Shown piece by piece: positions 9,045 to 18,933 of a stretch of 64,000 bases of DNA; position 1 is the first letter of the stretch; every line of letters begins with the position of its first letter. This stretch comes from Trypanosoma brucei gambiense DAL972. Taxonomy: Eukaryota; Euglenozoa; Kinetoplastea; Trypanosomatida; Trypanosomatidae. The position numbers and the translations under genes are program-made. The notes below the pieces were generated by a model. That model was not told the DNA's origin. It saw only the letters and a list, made by a program, of their open reading frames with translations, and ran no database searches. The stretch spans positions 282,262 through 346,261 of the forward strand of contig NC_026739.1 of NCBI RefSeq assembly GCF_000210295.1, read 5' to 3'.

Positions 9045-9716
9045 TCAAGCCGCCCCTCGGAACCGATCCAACTGCTCATCAAGACCCTCGCGCGTCATGG
9101 GCCCACTTCTGCGAGCCCCTCCTTTTTTATTGTGTGCGGAGTTGTTGCCTCCACGGGAGGAGCGGTTGGTACGTTGTAACAGTTCGTCATCCAGTTTCCT
9201 GCGCTGAGGTTGCTGCTGGGGCCGCTGGCCGTCGTTCTCGCGTTGAAGTCTGCGTCGCCTCCCTTCCACCAGACGCCGACGAAGACGGCCCATGGCCACT
9301 CCGCCGCGCAGAGGCAACCGCTCACGCAGACGATCACGGCGCTCCACGCGCTCGAGTCGTTCAAGTCGTTCCAGGCGGAGCAAACGTTCCCTCCGCTCGC
9401 GACGCAGCTGCCGCTCAATGTCCTCATCCCGCGCAAAGCGGTCCGCAGCACTGCGTCGGAAGAGGCGCCGGTCGCTGAAGCGTCGGCTACGTTCCCCATC
9501 TCGGGAACGGCGGCTTCTGCGGATCTGGCGGTCACCATATCCGAAACCCTCAAGCCGTGTCCGGCGCTCACTGACAAGGTAGCGACGTGGTGCTGGGAGA
9601 TCATCTTCCCTGTCACTTCTTCGTTGATCCCGCGCTTCAGCAAGTGCCCGGACGCGGCGCACGTTCCGGTCGTACAAGTCGCGAAGACGCCTGCGGTCGA
9701 AGTCGTCTCGGCGCAT
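9045..9716 (-). CDS. Arginine-rich protein with CHTOP/FoP-like C-terminal motif
   Basis: A 223-residue protein in which roughly a third of residues are arginine. It begins with RRDDFDRRRLRDLYDRNVRR, continues with repeated LERLERLERVERRDRLRER heptads around residue 120, then has a Gly/Asn/Gln-rich stretch. It ends in MTREGLDEQLDRFRGAA. That end resembles the 'tre.LDaqLd.y' motif of Aly/REF and CHTOP (FoP) nuclear mRNA-export adaptors, which contacts the TREX helicase. No RRM is present. A nuclear RNA-binding or export role is inferred. The ATG at 9714-9716 is the first of the frame. Directly upstream the coding strand is purine-rich, so the acceptor is probably near 9901, after a CT-rich tract at about 9950-9985, giving a leader of about 185 nt. 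Confidence 0.85.
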   Translation of the reverse strand: MRRDDFDRRRLRDLYDRNVRRVRALAEARDQRRSDREDDLPAPRRYLVSERRTRLEGFGYGDRQIRRSRRSRDGERSRRFSDRRLFRRSAADRFARDEDIERQLRRERRERLLRLERLERLERVERRDRLRERLPLRGGVAMGRLRRRLVEGRRRRLQRENDGQRPQQQPQRRKLDDELLQRTNRSSRGGNNSAHNKKGGARRSGPMTREGLDEQLDRFRGAA

Positions 9717-10081
9717 AGCTTCAAGCCTGTTTCGTATATTTATTTATTTTTCTATTTTCCTTCCTCACTCCACCTTGATTCGTTCTCTTCTTTCACTCGC
9801 TCTAGTCGTATTGACCCTCTGGGTGTCCTTTACTCCTCTTACGCTGCCGAAAAGCAATAGCGTTTGCGATGCGAACGGCCAAAAACGTAAGCTTTGTGTC
9901 CTCCACATCGGTGGACAAACACGTGGCGATGCGTGATGTGTGTGACAGACATTTGAAGGAAAGTGGGGAAAGCGAAAACGGTCTCATGACTGCCTTTCCT
10001 TCGTCTCCCGTATGTCACAAGGACACATTTCAACGAAGAGGGAGAGATACAACACAAAGGGGAAGCCACTTCTTTACATAT
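9717..10081 (-). other. Leader region of the arginine-rich gene
   Basis: Purine-rich transcript sequence next to the ATG. A CT tract near 9950-9985 and AG near 9901 make a likely acceptor. Confidence 0.6.
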
Positions 10082-13000
10082 TTATGGCCCGTGGCGAACG
10101 CCGTTCAGGAGAACCTCGCCGGTTGTGTGGCCAGTCAGCACGAATGACTCAGGACCGTTCTTATATGTAGCAACGCAGAGGCATTTGTAATTTGATAACT
10201 TGGTCGCTGCTCCCCCCCGCCTGACATTCACCAGGAAAACTGATCCGCACCCGGCCACTACCACAACCAACCCTGAAACGTAAACGCATTGCACAGGCTT
10301 CAGAGTTGCTGGTGGGGGTAATGTGGAGACCTTCTGCACTTCGAAACGAGCGGAAGAGTCAACACCATCTACGTGTAGATGAAAGAGATGGAAATAAACA
10401 TCGAAAAAGAAGAGTGAGACCACCGGTGATTCTGTGTCACGCGCTGCGGCTGCTATTTGGAAGGGATGCTTGTAGGAAGTCCTCTCTGCGTGATTTTGAA
10501 GACTCCAGCAGCGCACCGTGAGATCCTTGCAGACACTGATCAAAACATCTTCGACAAAGAAGCCATAAAAAACGTGGCCGCTGTGTCCAATAAACTGGTT
10601 CAGTAGGGACCAGGTGGACACCTCGTACACGTAAAGTGTAGATCCTTTATCGAAGTTTGAAACAACGGCAAGGTACCTGTCGTCCGGGTCGGCTACAAAG
10701 TCCAGTGAAACTTTTTCTCTTGCATCAGTCGGCAGAAGCATTTCCGATACTTTGAACTCCTCTTCATCCAGATCAATGTAACAAAAACACCCCGCCTTTT
10801 CCTTAAAAGAGAACACGAGATAGTTACAGAGGAACACCATGCCCTCGACCTCTTTGACAGCGCAGACAGTTGGTGGACCGCCTTTCGTTGGTTGAAGCAA
10901 CAATGCGCCGTCGGAGTCCAAAGCCGCGAAAAGTGTTCCTTTGGAATTTGCGGTAATACGTTCAATTGACACAGCTGACAATTTACCGCTTAACCGCCAA
11001 TTGGACGACAAGGACTTCTTCTGGAGCACCTTCGTGGAGAGGAATGGGTTGTCACCCAGACGCCACACTTTCACTTCATTCCGAGAAGTAAGTGCCATGA
11101 CCAGTTGATTCCGTTCTTGCACAAAGGTAATTGCCCCGATGGCGCACGTGAGGACACCCACAGGTCGCCGGGTGCTGGCATCCCACACATAAAGGTAATA
11201 ACCACACAAAGCAATGATGAAGGAATCACTCCCCGTTATGAGCAACTGCGTGGGGATTTCGTCGAACAGCTGATCCAATTTCTTGAACCTTCCGCTGGAA
11301 GTCTCCCACAATTTCAGTCCCTCTTGCTGCCTGGAGAGCAGCTGCCCACCGTTAGAATTGAGGTAAAGTTCTTCAATAGGGGTTCGCCCAGCATTAGCAA
11401 TGTGTAAAAGCTCGCCAGCGCCGGACCAAATCCATATGTCTTCGTCCACTGACGAGGCAATGAGACGATCGCTTGCTGGGAAAGCCACACATCGGATTAC
11501 CCCCGTATGTGAAAGTTTCTGCACCCTGCATCCCCTGATAATAAATAAATCGTACAAACTGGTAGCGAGGACGGAACTACCGAAAAAGTATGCTTCACGT
11601 GCCTCCGCCTCTAGGGTTGGTAATATTATGACTTTATTTTTCTTGGTCAGGTCCATAATTGAGAGAGATTTGCTCAAATTATGTTGTACGGCAATATTAG
11701 TCCCCAACACGTCGAGTGCCCTGTCAGACAGTGTAGCGGTGACATCATCAACATTAGAGTGACCACCCGTCAAAAAGTCAAACGTTGCGAGATGTCTGTC
11801 CCATATCAAAACAATGCGGGTACCACAAGCGCTGAGCGCACCCTGGAAAACGGCGTCTTTGTTGCAAGTAGTGTCAAACGTGGCAACTACCTTATCGAAA
11901 TTCCCAGTGGAGTACACAAACACAGTTGTTTTAGTCGATATCACGAGGTATTTCTCACGCAAGTGAACATAAATCGGGGTTTCATTGACGTGGATGGAAA
12001 TTGAGGAGCCCTCCTCCCCAGCCGTGTTCAGAGGTGCAAGCACCGAATATGGCACTTCCTCTGAAGTGGAGGCGTCTCTGTAATATGGCGAAACTTCCGA
12101 CAACTGAAGCGCGGACTGAAAAAAGAAACAGTCAAATGATTGAATATCTTTAGCCGCATTCAGCAGGGCGGAACGGCGTTGGCTCTGATCCTGCTTATCG
12201 AACACAAAGTACTCCCCATCGTGCAGCTGCGACAGGAGCCGATAGGAATTCAAGAGACGGAAAATGATGTCAATGGCATATTGGGTATTGCTCTTTTCTC
12301 TAGAAAAAGCGGCATCCATTATACTGGCATCCAAAATGAGCGAGTACGCGTTCTCAAAACTACCGTTGACAAAAATGAGTGGTCCAATTTGCCTGAAACA
12401 CAGAGAGAGATCAGGGCTCCGTGTTTTGACTAGGCGATACAAATGATTTTCCACCAATGCATTGACATTATCCAACAAATCGCTGTAGAGGGAGTTTACA
12501 ACCTCGTGTACCTCTGGCCCCGCCAAATGCGCCACAGAACCACCGTGAATTTCCACAATGCCGTCATCAATGAGCATGAGAAGAACTGGGATCGTTTTAT
12601 TGCGTGGGCATGGCCCGAGATTTTCACACACGCATACAACCTCTGTGACAGGCAGGGAAGCCGCAGCAAGGCATGTGAGGACGTAGCGCACAGTAAGAGG
12701 ATCCCCCTGGTCTTCGTGGACCTTCAGAAGCTTAACCAACAGCTCCCTCATCGTATTAGGGACCTCCGAGGGGAGGAAGAAGGTGACATCCTCTGAGTCG
12801 GTAGTTAGTGAGAAGCGGAAAAGAAGTGATGCTGCGTAAGTGTCAAAACTTGTAAACTTGGACCCATCCTTATTCAAGAATGCGTTACCCACCACTCTTT
12901 TCCATGCTTCACAGTTAGAGGTGTCCCCGCCATCCTCCTGATGTCCACCTGCAGTTCCCCCTAATATGCCGCGCCGCACAAGTTCCTCAGTAAAGAGCCA

Positions 13001-14695
13001 TGAACGCACCTCGTCTGGAAGTGGGGCGTTTAACACTTCAAACGGTTGAGGAAGTCGCTTGCGAAAGGCGACTAGAATGGGACTCTCTGTTTTAATTGAG
13101 ACGACAAGGGTAATTTTAGGAGGCAGGGTCGAGGGCAACCAATCCAGGCTACAGCAGTAGTCGTTTCCGCAGCTATCAAGTGTGTCCATCGATGGAATGA
13201 TCAGTAACAACGGCTCGTCCTCGTAGTGACTAATTGCATCATGGACTTCATTGCATAACGTATCAAGAGAAAGGTACAACTCCATGGGGGATTTGGACAG
13301 CACGCCAAGAAGATAACTCAAAAACACAACCATACTACGGTTGTCACGTTTATAAGGGTAAAACACCACCTTCATAGGGCCACTTTCCGCATACTTGTTA
13401 GCCAACCACGAGAGGACATTATTGTGAGCCTTCACGTCCGTTCCGATAAGAACAATAGGTACGCATGTGCTCCACAAACGCTTCTCCACGTGCAATACTA
13501 TCTCTTTGCACATTGGGTATGATGAGAACAGGGACTCTTTTTCGCTAGTCAGAATGTACGCCTTCTCCTCGTCAACCTCCTTCTCTTCGTTCTGAGAACC
13601 CTCGTCCATGGTGAATTTCCGCGAGAAGACATCAGTCAATGCACAGTATAGATCACTCTGACAGCGGACCTTCCAGCAATTCTTGGTTCTCAAACGCACT
13701 GCCGATGGAACATCGCAGTCTCCAACTTCGTCCCAGTTCACCGCTGGAAACCACTTTTCCGGAGGCACCTCAACTACTCCTGCAGTGTCCGGTTTCTCTT
13801 CCCCTTTCTCATCTGATTCGCTCAGTAATGTTACATCGTACACAAAAAAGTTGGTAACGCACTTTATCGCGGGACTACATATGGCGCCAAATTTGTCCTT
13901 GAGCGGCTTTGTAATGGGTCGTGTTTGCTGAACTGTTGCCATAACGGCCTTCAGTGCGGCCTCATTCCATGGCACGGCGTCGTCCACGAGCGCAACACAC
14001 CAACTCAAACCGTGATTATACCTCTCGGCGCACCGCTCTATTTTCGCAACCGCCACGTCCGGCGTATCATTTTCATCGATTGCTAGTAAGCAAACGCGAA
14101 GTCTATACTGCGCGAGAAGACTGCTTACAGGGGGCAATATCTCGGTTGAATACTTCTCCACATATGAGGCAGGTCCGGCCACCGCAACAAACACAACATC
14201 CCATTGCATTGGATTCAGATCCTCCGCACATGGTGCGATAACCGCTGCCTGTGTTTCCTCGTTGGACTTGCAGCACCGCTCCAATCGGCGCGGCCACTCA
14301 TCCTCTAATTCGCACTTCTCAACATTAATTTCCGTCAGTGTTGGTACAATCCGCGCGGTCTCCCATAGCACCCGCGCGGCGGCCACGTTCATAGGATTCT
14401 CAGATACATCAACATGACAAACGTAGCGGGAGCCGCGTAGAAACCTACAGAGATGCTCAACACAAGTGGTAGACAGGCCATTTTTTTTTAGCACCACCCT
14501 TCGAATCCCCACGTGGCAGGAAATGCAGTCAAGCAACGCCTTTACGCCAAGCTCGCCAAGGAGCGTTCGGGAGGCGTCAATCTCCTCCAACATGAGCTGT
14601 GGTGTGTCCACCTGCTGAAGAATCTCTGTGTTTGGTTTGACATTATAAAATTGACAGCATTCCTTGTAGAGGCTGATTGATTGGGAAGCAAACAT
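10082..14695 (-). CDS. LRR - DUF4062-like - STAND-like - WD40 protein (NWD1/TEP1-type)
   Basis: A 1537-residue protein with the architecture of NLR-like STAND proteins. Residues 45-135 carry two or three leucine-rich repeats (IRRVVLKKNGLS, VCHVDVSENPMN, LTEINVEKCEL). Residues 165-290 (WDVVFVAVAGPAS... CLLAIDEND...) align by pattern with DUF4062, the domain preceding NACHT in NPHP3, NWD1 and TEP1. Residues 395-520 resemble a NACHT/AAA P-loop domain: VPIVLIGTDVKAHNN at the Walker A position, where GxxxxGK[ST] is lost, and EDEPLLLIIPSMDTL at Walker B. Helical winged-helix/ARC-like sequence follows to about 880. From about 900 to the end there are WD40 repeats, clearest in HTGVIRCVAFPASDRLIASS and FIGHSGHVFYGFF. 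Translation is taken from ATG 14693-14695: the open frame to 14830 starts with GTG and its 45 codons overlie the CT-rich splice region. Ligand unknown. Confidence 0.88.
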   Translation of the reverse strand: MFASQSISLYKECCQFYNVKPNTEILQQVDTPQLMLEEIDASRTLLGELGVKALLDCISCHVGIRRVVLKKNGLSTTCVEHLCRFLRGSRYVCHVDVSENPMNVAAARVLWETARIVPTLTEINVEKCELEDEWPRRLERCCKSNEETQAAVIAPCAEDLNPMQWDVVFVAVAGPASYVEKYSTEILPPVSSLLAQYRLRVCLLAIDENDTPDVAVAKIERCAERYNHGLSWCVALVDDAVPWNEAALKAVMATVQQTRPITKPLKDKFGAICSPAIKCVTNFFVYDVTLLSESDEKGEEKPDTAGVVEVPPEKWFPAVNWDEVGDCDVPSAVRLRTKNCWKVRCQSDLYCALTDVFSRKFTMDEGSQNEEKEVDEEKAYILTSEKESLFSSYPMCKEIVLHVEKRLWSTCVPIVLIGTDVKAHNNVLSWLANKYAESGPMKVVFYPYKRDNRSMVVFLSYLLGVLSKSPMELYLSLDTLCNEVHDAISHYEDEPLLLIIPSMDTLDSCGNDYCCSLDWLPSTLPPKITLVVSIKTESPILVAFRKRLPQPFEVLNAPLPDEVRSWLFTEELVRRGILGGTAGGHQEDGGDTSNCEAWKRVVGNAFLNKDGSKFTSFDTYAASLLFRFSLTTDSEDVTFFLPSEVPNTMRELLVKLLKVHEDQGDPLTVRYVLTCLAAASLPVTEVVCVCENLGPCPRNKTIPVLLMLIDDGIVEIHGGSVAHLAGPEVHEVVNSLYSDLLDNVNALVENHLYRLVKTRSPDLSLCFRQIGPLIFVNGSFENAYSLILDASIMDAAFSREKSNTQYAIDIIFRLLNSYRLLSQLHDGEYFVFDKQDQSQRRSALLNAAKDIQSFDCFFFQSALQLSEVSPYYRDASTSEEVPYSVLAPLNTAGEEGSSISIHVNETPIYVHLREKYLVISTKTTVFVYSTGNFDKVVATFDTTCNKDAVFQGALSACGTRIVLIWDRHLATFDFLTGGHSNVDDVTATLSDRALDVLGTNIAVQHNLSKSLSIMDLTKKNKVIILPTLEAEAREAYFFGSSVLATSLYDLFIIRGCRVQKLSHTGVIRCVAFPASDRLIASSVDEDIWIWSGAGELLHIANAGRTPIEELYLNSNGGQLLSRQQEGLKLWETSSGRFKKLDQLFDEIPTQLLITGSDSFIIALCGYYLYVWDASTRRPVGVLTCAIGAITFVQERNQLVMALTSRNEVKVWRLGDNPFLSTKVLQKKSLSSNWRLSGKLSAVSIERITANSKGTLFAALDSDGALLLQPTKGGPPTVCAVKEVEGMVFLCNYLVFSFKEKAGCFCYIDLDEEEFKVSEMLLPTDAREKVSLDFVADPDDRYLAVVSNFDKGSTLYVYEVSTWSLLNQFIGHSGHVFYGFFVEDVLISVCKDLTVRCWSLQNHAERTSYKHPFQIAAAARDTESPVVSLFFFDVYFHLFHLHVDGVDSSARFEVQKVSTLPPPATLKPVQCVYVSGLVVVVAGCGSVFLVNVRRGGAATKLSNYKCLCVATYKNGPESFVLTGHTTGEVLLNGVRHGP

Positions 14696-15011
14696 TCTCA
14701 CAACACAACAATCAGCACCACGCCTTGAGAAACATGTTCGATAGACAAGAAGACGTGAAAATAACAAACAAAAAGAACGACGAAATACCAAGTAACGGAG
14801 GAACATTAGTAACAGATGAGCAAAGGCCACAAATGAAACTTAAACAATAATTGAACCAGTAAAAACATTAGGAAAGGGAGTGTACGGATGATGACATCCA
14901 CATCCCTTATGTTCGTTGTTCCTCCACCACTTCCTCACTGGGTCACAAATGCCAAGCCACCTTTACCTCGTGACAAAATAACTTCACCGCCTTCTGGTGG
15001 CGGTAGGCCGC
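14696..15011 (-). other. Spacer, LRR gene to NLR-like gene
   Basis: T-rich splice tract (about 14735-14785) with AG in TTTCTCAAG. Otherwise no feature. Confidence 0.7.
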
Positions 15012-16322
15012 TTACATGGAGCAAATGTGGCAACGTACCCCCCTTCCACACAACTCTGCCACGCCATTCTCCTCCAGCAAACTGCGGCGGGAGACGGTCA
15101 CCTCGCGGATGTGTTTCAAAGCCAAAAGGCTTCTGAGGGACGTCACGAGCCACATGCATCTCGCAATGGAAAGCCTTTCCAGATATATGAGCGATGAGCA
15201 TAGCAGCGACAACTCTCTTTCAATGAGGCGCGTGCCATCCAAGTACAAATCGCCAAGGCATATTGCGGTTGCTACCCACGTGTACCTGGGACACCTCACA
15301 TCTTTTAGCGAGAGGCGTTGTACCTTCCAGTGAGTCCTGTGAGTCCTAATTGTCCCTTCCACTTCACCAAAGCTCAGCTGATCGAGAACAAGCCCACGAA
15401 TTCCCATAAAACCCTTAAGACCCCGTCGAAGGTCCTCGGAAGAAACAGCAGTACTGGATATATTTGCGTATTCCAAGGTTGGAATTGTACCGAGTGATCC
15501 CACCTGACGAAGATTCGGACACCCTGCCGCCGAAAGGTGACGCAACGAGGGATGACCGGTAAATGGTGTAAGGCTTATGACGCCCGTGCAACCATCAACG
15601 ACTAGGCTGCGCAGTTGTGCCATTTGACCCAATAAATTAACGTCGCGGTGCGTGATGGACACACCACTTACATCGATGTCCAACAGTGTCTTCGAACCCC
15701 GGAGGGCAGAGAGCGAGAATAAATTTCCACCTGAGACATGAAGGGACTGTAATTTAGTTAACTCATGTACAATCATGGGTGTGAGGTCCACTTCGCAAGC
15801 CCCCTCCAGCACAAGACATACCACCGTCCGAAGGATATCAAGTACTTGAGCTGGTCGCAGCCGATGGCGTTCCAACAGAGCACCGAATTCAGTGGTCTGA
15901 AGCCGGAGCAACTCCACTACCAGGCAACCACCTGAGGCACGTTGAAGGGAGTTAAAGAAATCACCCAATGCTTTTACGCAATTGGAGTCAAACATCGCAC
16001 GGACAGGACACTTGCCTAGTGCTGCAGCTAACTTCACATGCGCTGCCGCCGCCAGCAACGGCACGCGGACGGTACTTCCATTCAGTTTCACACCATGGAG
16101 AGAAATGTTCGCCCTAACTGTCATTTTCCCATCACTATCCACTGATGGGAGTCGCTGATACACGTATCGCTGCTGTTTCGACGGTTTTGCAATCATCGCA
16201 AGCGCAGACCGCGGGTGCGTCGCGTACCAGACCCACGGTGTGTTTTCATGTGGTTGTTGTGCAATGTAACTCGTAATGCACGTGAACAATGCGCAACTAA
16301 TTCCCCCGGGGTTGGAACACAT
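15012..16322 (-). CDS. Leucine-rich repeat protein
   Basis: A 436-residue protein made mainly of irregular LRRs from about residue 175 to the end: LQSLHVSGGNLFSLSAL, LLDIDVSGVSITHRD, LRSLVVDGCTGVISL, LRHLSAAGCPNLRQV, LEYANISSTAVSSED and so on. The 20-26 residue spacing and 'L..L.l.gC..l' pattern are of the cysteine-containing type common in kinetoplastid LRR proteins. The first 170 residues have no recognised domain. No transmembrane helix is evident. The start is uncertain. ATG 16320-16322 is the first in frame after a CT-rich splice region, but an out-of-frame ATG precedes it in the leader, and the in-frame ATG at 16194-16196 is a plausible alternative. It lies directly upstream of the large LRR/WD40 gene, another LRR protein. 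Confidence 0.85.
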   Translation of the reverse strand: MCSNPGGISCALFTCITSYIAQQPHENTPWVWYATHPRSALAMIAKPSKQQRYVYQRLPSVDSDGKMTVRANISLHGVKLNGSTVRVPLLAAAAHVKLAAALGKCPVRAMFDSNCVKALGDFFNSLQRASGGCLVVELLRLQTTEFGALLERHRLRPAQVLDILRTVVCLVLEGACEVDLTPMIVHELTKLQSLHVSGGNLFSLSALRGSKTLLDIDVSGVSITHRDVNLLGQMAQLRSLVVDGCTGVISLTPFTGHPSLRHLSAAGCPNLRQVGSLGTIPTLEYANISSTAVSSEDLRRGLKGFMGIRGLVLDQLSFGEVEGTIRTHRTHWKVQRLSLKDVRCPRYTWVATAICLGDLYLDGTRLIERELSLLCSSLIYLERLSIARCMWLVTSLRSLLALKHIREVTVSRRSLLEENGVAELCGRGVRCHICSM

Positions 16323-17091
16323 GCCGAAAAGAACATGCGGAGGAGTGGTGGGAGGGATTAAATCAAGGACAATAGGGAAGGGGAATAAGTGACGAGTGCT
16401 AATCGGTTCCCAACAACGACAACGACGACGACAGGAGAAAGCTGGAAAAGCCAAAAACAAAACCCTTCGACCACGCTAACACAAAAACGTCCACCTAATG
16501 ACGCATATATTTGTATGAACGTAAAACATGTCCGAAGACGAGCAAAGGTGGGGCGTTTGAAGGTGCGGGAAACACAAACGGAGTTGTGATAATAAAGACA
16601 ACGTAAGGAACAAATGGGGGGAAGTGCATAATGCTGTACCGGCAGTTCTTGAGAACAATCCCGTGGAAAAAAATGCACGTTATTTCCAAGGAAACCTCCT
16701 GTAAATAACGTTACTATAAGAGAACCTCAACCCAATAGCCGCTTTAACGACCAGTCTCCCAGACGGCCGCCTTGCACCGCCGAGTTGTGCTACCATTACC
16801 TTAATTTTTCTCCTTTTTATTTTCCCGTTGTCGGTTGCATGCACTGTATTATTTCGTTTTAAACACAAGGACCTAATGTGTTAGTGCCCCCATGGGGCTA
16901 AACATAGGTAACATGGTCGTTACGCTGTCAACAATTTTTACGTACCAGGATAACAAAGTATGTATTGCTCACCACAGATTATACTTAACCGCAGCCGCAC
17001 AACTATCTTAGCGAGACTTTTTGCACACATAACACAATTTCCCCGCTGGTACAACGAACGGGCATGAGTGTGCATAAATACACATGACCCC
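16323..17091 (-). other. Spacer, ADAPS to LRR gene
   Basis: CT-rich tract with TCG/TTG units (about 16410-16460) and AG in GATTAG upstream of the LRR start; the rest is ADAPS 3'-UTR. One short out-of-frame ATG follows the acceptor. Confidence 0.7.
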
Positions 17092-18933
17092 TCAGAGGTG
17101 AGCCTGAAGAGCCCCGGGAATGCCCATTTTGTCAAACATCATTTCACGATTCTGACGGGCCTGTGTGGCCTTTGGTGTTTCCTTCTCCGAAGGGGGTGAG
17201 GGGAGCAGTTTTCCCGGGTTACATATGTTCTTTGGATCAAGCGCTTTCTTGAACTTCATAATTGCGTCTAACCCACCCTCACCATTGTAACGCTTCATCC
17301 ATGGGACGTGCTCATAACCTATTCCATGGTGGTGAGTTAGGTTTCCTCTGTGCTGTAACATGACTTCCATCGCCCTTTTTTTTACTTGCAAAAAGATCTT
17401 GAGGTCATTTTCGTCGGCCTGCCCGCCAATAAAGGTGAAATACAAACAGCAACCAAAACGGTACTGATGTGCAGTGTGGCAGCCTATCCATGCGTTCTTA
17501 CCATTCTCGGCCATCACTTCCGCAAACGATTTCTTGACTGCTCTCCAGCAGTGAATAGCGTCCGTGTAGAGGACACTCGTCTCAAATACGTCCGCCCAAA
17601 AATTGTGAGCCAGAGCGAAATCGCGAAGGTACGGAAGGTCGTATTTCTTTTCTTGCCACGTGTTACCCGGCTTGGTTCCCAAGCATGTGGCACCGAAGGC
17701 TTGGAAGACGCCAACCAATTCACTCCGCTGACAGTTCGTTTGGGCTTTGGTTCCTTCAAACCCGACAACCACAAGTGATATTTTGCTGAGGTTCCATCCC
17801 TTCACAGTTGCGATGTATTTCTTAAAGCACTTGCTGAAGAATGTACTAACCAACCCGGAGTCTGTACTTGCTGCAAAACTGAGCCGTGTGTCGTCTTCGT
17901 CGTATAACCTCATTGTGCAAGGGTGGATCCCCTTGCGTGTGCATGTATGGAAAGCAGTAAAAGCAACTTCAAATGAGGGAAAGAGCCAGCCTTCGTAACG
18001 CTTCACCTCTGGTAGGCGTTCAATCTTAACAACAGCCTCTGTAACAAGTCCAAAGGCACCCTCGGACCCAACAAACATGGCGTTCAAGTCGACACCGCAG
18101 GGTCGCGAGGTAAGGGGTGTTTCCACCACGCCAACAGGTGTCACCACCCGCATGGAGAGAATCATGTTTTCAATATCTCCATATTTATTCGACATGGCAC
18201 CGCTGCCTCGCGCAGCAATCCAGCCACCAAGAGTCGAATATGCATAACTATCGGGGTCATGACCCATCATGAAACCGTAGCGGCTCAGTTGCTCATCTAT
18301 ATCTGGGCCAAGCACTCCCACTTCAAACACAGCGGTACCAGATTCTGTGTCTATATGAAGCATTCGCCCCATCCGTCGCATGTCAATGGAGATAACCATA
18401 CGTCGCGTCTCAAAGGGATTCGGCTCCACGCCACCTGTCACATTTGTGCCACCACCGAATGGCACAACAACAACGTTGTGTTTTTGTGCCAATTCCATAA
18501 TCTTTACGCAATCATCGTGGTTGTTGGGGAGAATGACCGCATCGGGTGGGCGGTCGATCATACCACGCCTCACACGCCAAAGGTCGCGATAATTTTTACC
18601 AAAGATGTGCGTCAGGCGGGCATATGCGTCGAGACGGATCTGATCTTTTGACAAAACCTGACGCAACTCATCCACGAATGGTTGTTTCACTACAGGTGGT
18701 GGGAGCCGTTTAATGGCCTCCTCTTTTGTTAGCCCGGGTGTGGGCTTAATTTTAAACTCTCCCTTCACCTTGAGGACATCGTCCTTCATGAACTTCAGAA
18801 GATGCTTCATCGGCTTTCCATTTGTGTGTATGGGGAGTTGCCTCGCCTCATCGTATTTGATACACACGCCAGTGTCCCCCCAGCCATTCCATTTGATTTC
18901 TTCAAATGCATCAGTAATCATTCTCTTATCCAT
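17092..18933 (-). CDS. ADAPS: Alkyl-dihydroxyacetonephosphate synthase, glycosomal
   Basis: A 613-residue FAD enzyme that exchanges the acyl chain of acyl-DHAP for a fatty alcohol, making alkyl-DHAP, the first ether-lipid intermediate. The FAD-binding PCMH fold spans about residues 125-310, with the landmarks PDAVILPNNHDDCVKI, VPFGGGTNVTGGVEPN, GHDPDSYAYSTLGGWI and ARGSGAMSNKYGDIENM. The C-terminal cap contains LTHHHGIGYEHVPWM, the conserved His-rich active-site segment of the family. The last three residues are AHL, a type-1 peroxisomal signal variant, so the protein should sit in glycosomes. Mammalian enzymes use an N-terminal PTS2 instead. The start ATG at 18931-18933 is preceded by a clear acceptor (AG at 19135-19136 after a T-rich tract), leaving a leader of about 200 nt. 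Confidence 0.97.
   Translation of the reverse strand: MDKRMITDAFEEIKWNGWGDTGVCIKYDEARQLPIHTNGKPMKHLLKFMKDDVLKVKGEFKIKPTPGLTKEEAIKRLPPPVVKQPFVDELRQVLSKDQIRLDAYARLTHIFGKNYRDLWRVRRGMIDRPPDAVILPNNHDDCVKIMELAQKHNVVVVPFGGGTNVTGGVEPNPFETRRMVISIDMRRMGRMLHIDTESGTAVFEVGVLGPDIDEQLSRYGFMMGHDPDSYAYSTLGGWIAARGSGAMSNKYGDIENMILSMRVVTPVGVVETPLTSRPCGVDLNAMFVGSEGAFGLVTEAVVKIERLPEVKRYEGWLFPSFEVAFTAFHTCTRKGIHPCTMRLYDEDDTRLSFAASTDSGLVSTFFSKCFKKYIATVKGWNLSKISLVVVGFEGTKAQTNCQRSELVGVFQAFGATCLGTKPGNTWQEKKYDLPYLRDFALAHNFWADVFETSVLYTDAIHCWRAVKKSFAEVMAENGKNAWIGCHTAHQYRFGCCLYFTFIGGQADENDLKIFLQVKKRAMEVMLQHRGNLTHHHGIGYEHVPWMKRYNGEGGLDAIMKFKKALDPKNICNPGKLLPSPPSEKETPKATQARQNREMMFDKMGIPGALQAHL

Noticed and set aside
9292..9582. 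Plus-strand SR-rich ORF resembling a splicing factor
   Set aside because: It is the mirror of the arginine-rich gene: codons such as CGC/GCG and CTC/GAG give Arg/Ser on the opposite strand too. It has no splice signal on the plus strand and all neighbours are on the minus strand.
8942..9860. Overlapping plus-strand ORFs of 178 and 216 codons
   Set aside because: Both are antisense to the arginine-rich gene, of low-quality composition, with no family resemblance.
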